Positions 62,768 through 64,000 of a stretch of 64,000 bases of DNA are shown here, in pieces. Position 1 is the first letter of the stretch; the number at the start of each line of letters is the position of its first letter. A program made the position numbers and the translations under genes. The notes under the pieces are model-generated. The model was not told the origin of the DNA, searched no databases, and saw only the letters and a program-made list of their open reading frames with translations. Source of the stretch: Venturia oleaginea (taxonomy: Eukaryota > Ascomycota > Dothideomycetes > Venturiales > Venturiaceae); the NCBI GenBank assembly GCA_013176395.1, contig JABMLP010000018.1, positions 1 through 64,000 of the forward strand, written 5' to 3'.

Positions 62768-64000
62768 ATGCGCTCTTCACCTGAGTCATTGGCTTCGGCC
62801 AATTCAAGCACTGAGCAGCGCATGCCAACGCGCTCTTCGAGCATCCGAATGACTAACCTGTACAAGGCAACTATGAATCGCATGTTTACACGGAAGAAGG
62901 CCAAGGCCGTCAAGGCCGAGCCAAAACCCGAGCTGGACCTCTCCATTGCTCTACCTGCGAGTGAGAATTTCAGGACCAGTCTACTCATGCCTAATTTATC
63001 TGCGCGCTTCAGCATGCTGAGAGAACAGGATGATCCAAGTACAAAAATCGGCAAAGCGGTGGACGATAGTGTGCTCAGCCCGAATCGCCAATCCCGACTC
63101 TACGATTTCCAGTCACCATACGGATTAGACGATATCGCTGAAGTAGCTTCCATTCGCAGTTCAATACGGCCGCCCTTTGCGCAACAAAATGGTAGAACTA
63201 CCTCGTATGCTTCAGACGGAGGCTACAACACCGACGACGATTCTTCACACAATTCAAGTGTCATGGGTAGGTCAAGGCCCGGTGAGGGAAACGTGCTGTT
63301 TGGAGGGCGTCAGAAGATCTACAAGATCGCATCAGATGGACTGAAAGGGCGGACGTTGTATGAGGATGACGTTGGAGTCACGAGTTTCCAGAAGTACAGG
63401 CAAGCGGAACGGGAGCGAGAGGAAGCAGAACGGCTACAAGAGTTAAAGGATATCCGCAATGGCAGCAAAGCAGAACCGTATGCGAGCCCTGTCAAAGGAC
63501 CTCCTTCAGTGAATGGCTCTCTTATACGCCATACCTCCTCTTCCACAACCGCGTCTGCTATGGACTCACGAGCGTCTACGGCTGCCACGTCAATCAACTC
63601 TCAAGGCACATCAACGATACCAGGCGCTCCCACAAGCGCAATGTCCTCATTCAATCACGCACAACCCATTGTTGCTGCATCCGCGCCCCCTCTTGAACGA
63701 TCAGCTACGAAACGAAGACTCTACGAGCAGGGACTAGACAGAGATATCCAAGACCAGCAGTCACAGCAGATTACGCGGCTGGACTCGATAGCAAAGGGAA
63801 GAGGTGCACTGGCAGGACATGGAAGAACAACACCAGACGTGTTCAATTCCCGACCATCACAAGATCGACTACATCGACCGGGCATGAGCACGTTTCGATC
63901 CAACAGTCCTACACCTTCTCCGGCCACAACCTCTCCTCAGCTCAACGGCGAAAATTTCTTCAGTGGGCGCACTAGAGCCACTGCCAATGGCAAGAATGGC
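62768..64000 (+). CDS. Disordered fungal protein, N-terminal 411 residues (runs off the window)
   Basis: ATG 62768 is the first Met after an in-frame TAG at 62750, and the frame is open to the window end. The N-terminus is basic (MNRMFTRKKAKAVK). Then come segments that look conserved: FRTSLLMPNLSARFSMLREQ, DDIAEVASIRSSIRPPF, SRPGEGNVLFGGRQKIYKI and GRTLYEDDVGVTSFQKYRQ, followed by a short charged helix (AEREREEAERLQELKD). The rest is Ser/Thr/Pro/Gln-rich. No catalytic domain, signal peptide or membrane segment is seen in this part. I recall similar uncharacterised proteins in filamentous ascomycetes but assign no function. Confidence 0.85.
   Translation, partial: MRSSPESLASANSSTEQRMPTRSSSIRMTNLYKATMNRMFTRKKAKAVKAEPKPELDLSIALPASENFRTSLLMPNLSARFSMLREQDDPSTKIGKAVDDSVLSPNRQSRLYDFQSPYGLDDIAEVASIRSSIRPPFAQQNGRTTSYASDGGYNTDDDSSHNSSVMGRSRPGEGNVLFGGRQKIYKIASDGLKGRTLYEDDVGVTSFQKYRQAEREREEAERLQELKDIRNGSKAEPYASPVKGPPSVNGSLIRHTSSSTTASAMDSRASTAATSINSQGTSTIPGAPTSAMSSFNHAQPIVAASAPPLERSATKRRLYEQGLDRDIQDQQSQQITRLDSIAKGRGALAGHGRTTPDVFNSRPSQDRLHRPGMSTFRSNSPTPSPATTSPQLNGENFFSGRTRATANGKNG

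Noticed and set aside
1..64000. tRNA genes
   Set aside because: I looked for B-box-like GGTTCGA/GGTTCAA motifs with a matching A box and acceptor stem and found none convincing by eye. A tRNAscan run would decide.

Overview
The window is nuclear DNA of a filamentous ascomycete (Pezizomycotina). The genes carry short introns (41-60 nt is typical, a few reach 100-260 nt) with fungal splice signals. The proteins are single-copy eukaryotic housekeeping genes (Cdc27/Pol32, tubulin cofactor D, a CCDC25-type NFACT-R protein) plus families typical of filamentous fungi (DUF2293, a Pezizomycotina-type Apple/PAN wall protein). I cannot place the class with confidence.

1-24000 is a gene-rich arm. In order it holds: a GPI-anchored, Ser/Thr-rich Apple-domain surface protein with tandem repeats (minus, 777-3857); a low-complexity doubtful ORF (about 5139-6029); a long disordered protein with a basic coiled coil (plus, 7540-10347); a DUF2293 protein (minus, 12824-14491); a small DUF1763/LYR-like protein (plus, 15590-16081); a CCDC25 homologue (minus, 16363-17513); Cdc27, the third subunit of DNA polymerase delta (minus, 18061-19517); and tubulin-folding cofactor D (plus, 19697-23817). 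The last two diverge from a 179-bp intergenic region.

24000-54440 is a repeat island made almost wholly of LTR retrotransposons of the Ty3/Gypsy chromovirus type. Two near-identical 6.16-kb elements of one family (GypA-1, 25405-31568 plus; GypA-2, 35250-41412 minus) face each other as a giant inverted repeat. The 3.7-kb spacer between them holds a mosaic pol fragment, an LTR and the leader and gag start of a sister family. A complete element of a second family (GypE, 43177-48753 minus) has cut into a decayed element of a third (GypG, 48754-51501 minus). Solo or partial LTRs, RT fragments, an orphan chromodomain and a truncated Fot1/pogo transposase fill the rest. All three families have, next to the LTR, an exact 11-nt primer-binding site complementary to a site inside their own LTR about 33-52 bp downstream of a TATA box. 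This is the arrangement of self-primed (Tf1/sushi-type) elements.

54440-62767 is gene-poor and degenerate. It contains a broken M12A (astacin-type) metalloprotease and a 1,037-bp internally deleted Fot1-like transposon with intact 39-bp inverted repeats and TA target duplication; most of the rest shows no gene I can support. From 62768 an intact gene for a disordered fungal protein starts and runs off the right edge.

Limits: splice sites were read by eye from frame continuity and protein similarity. Family names come from memory of motifs, with no database search. Identity between repeat copies was judged by reading, not aligned base by base.
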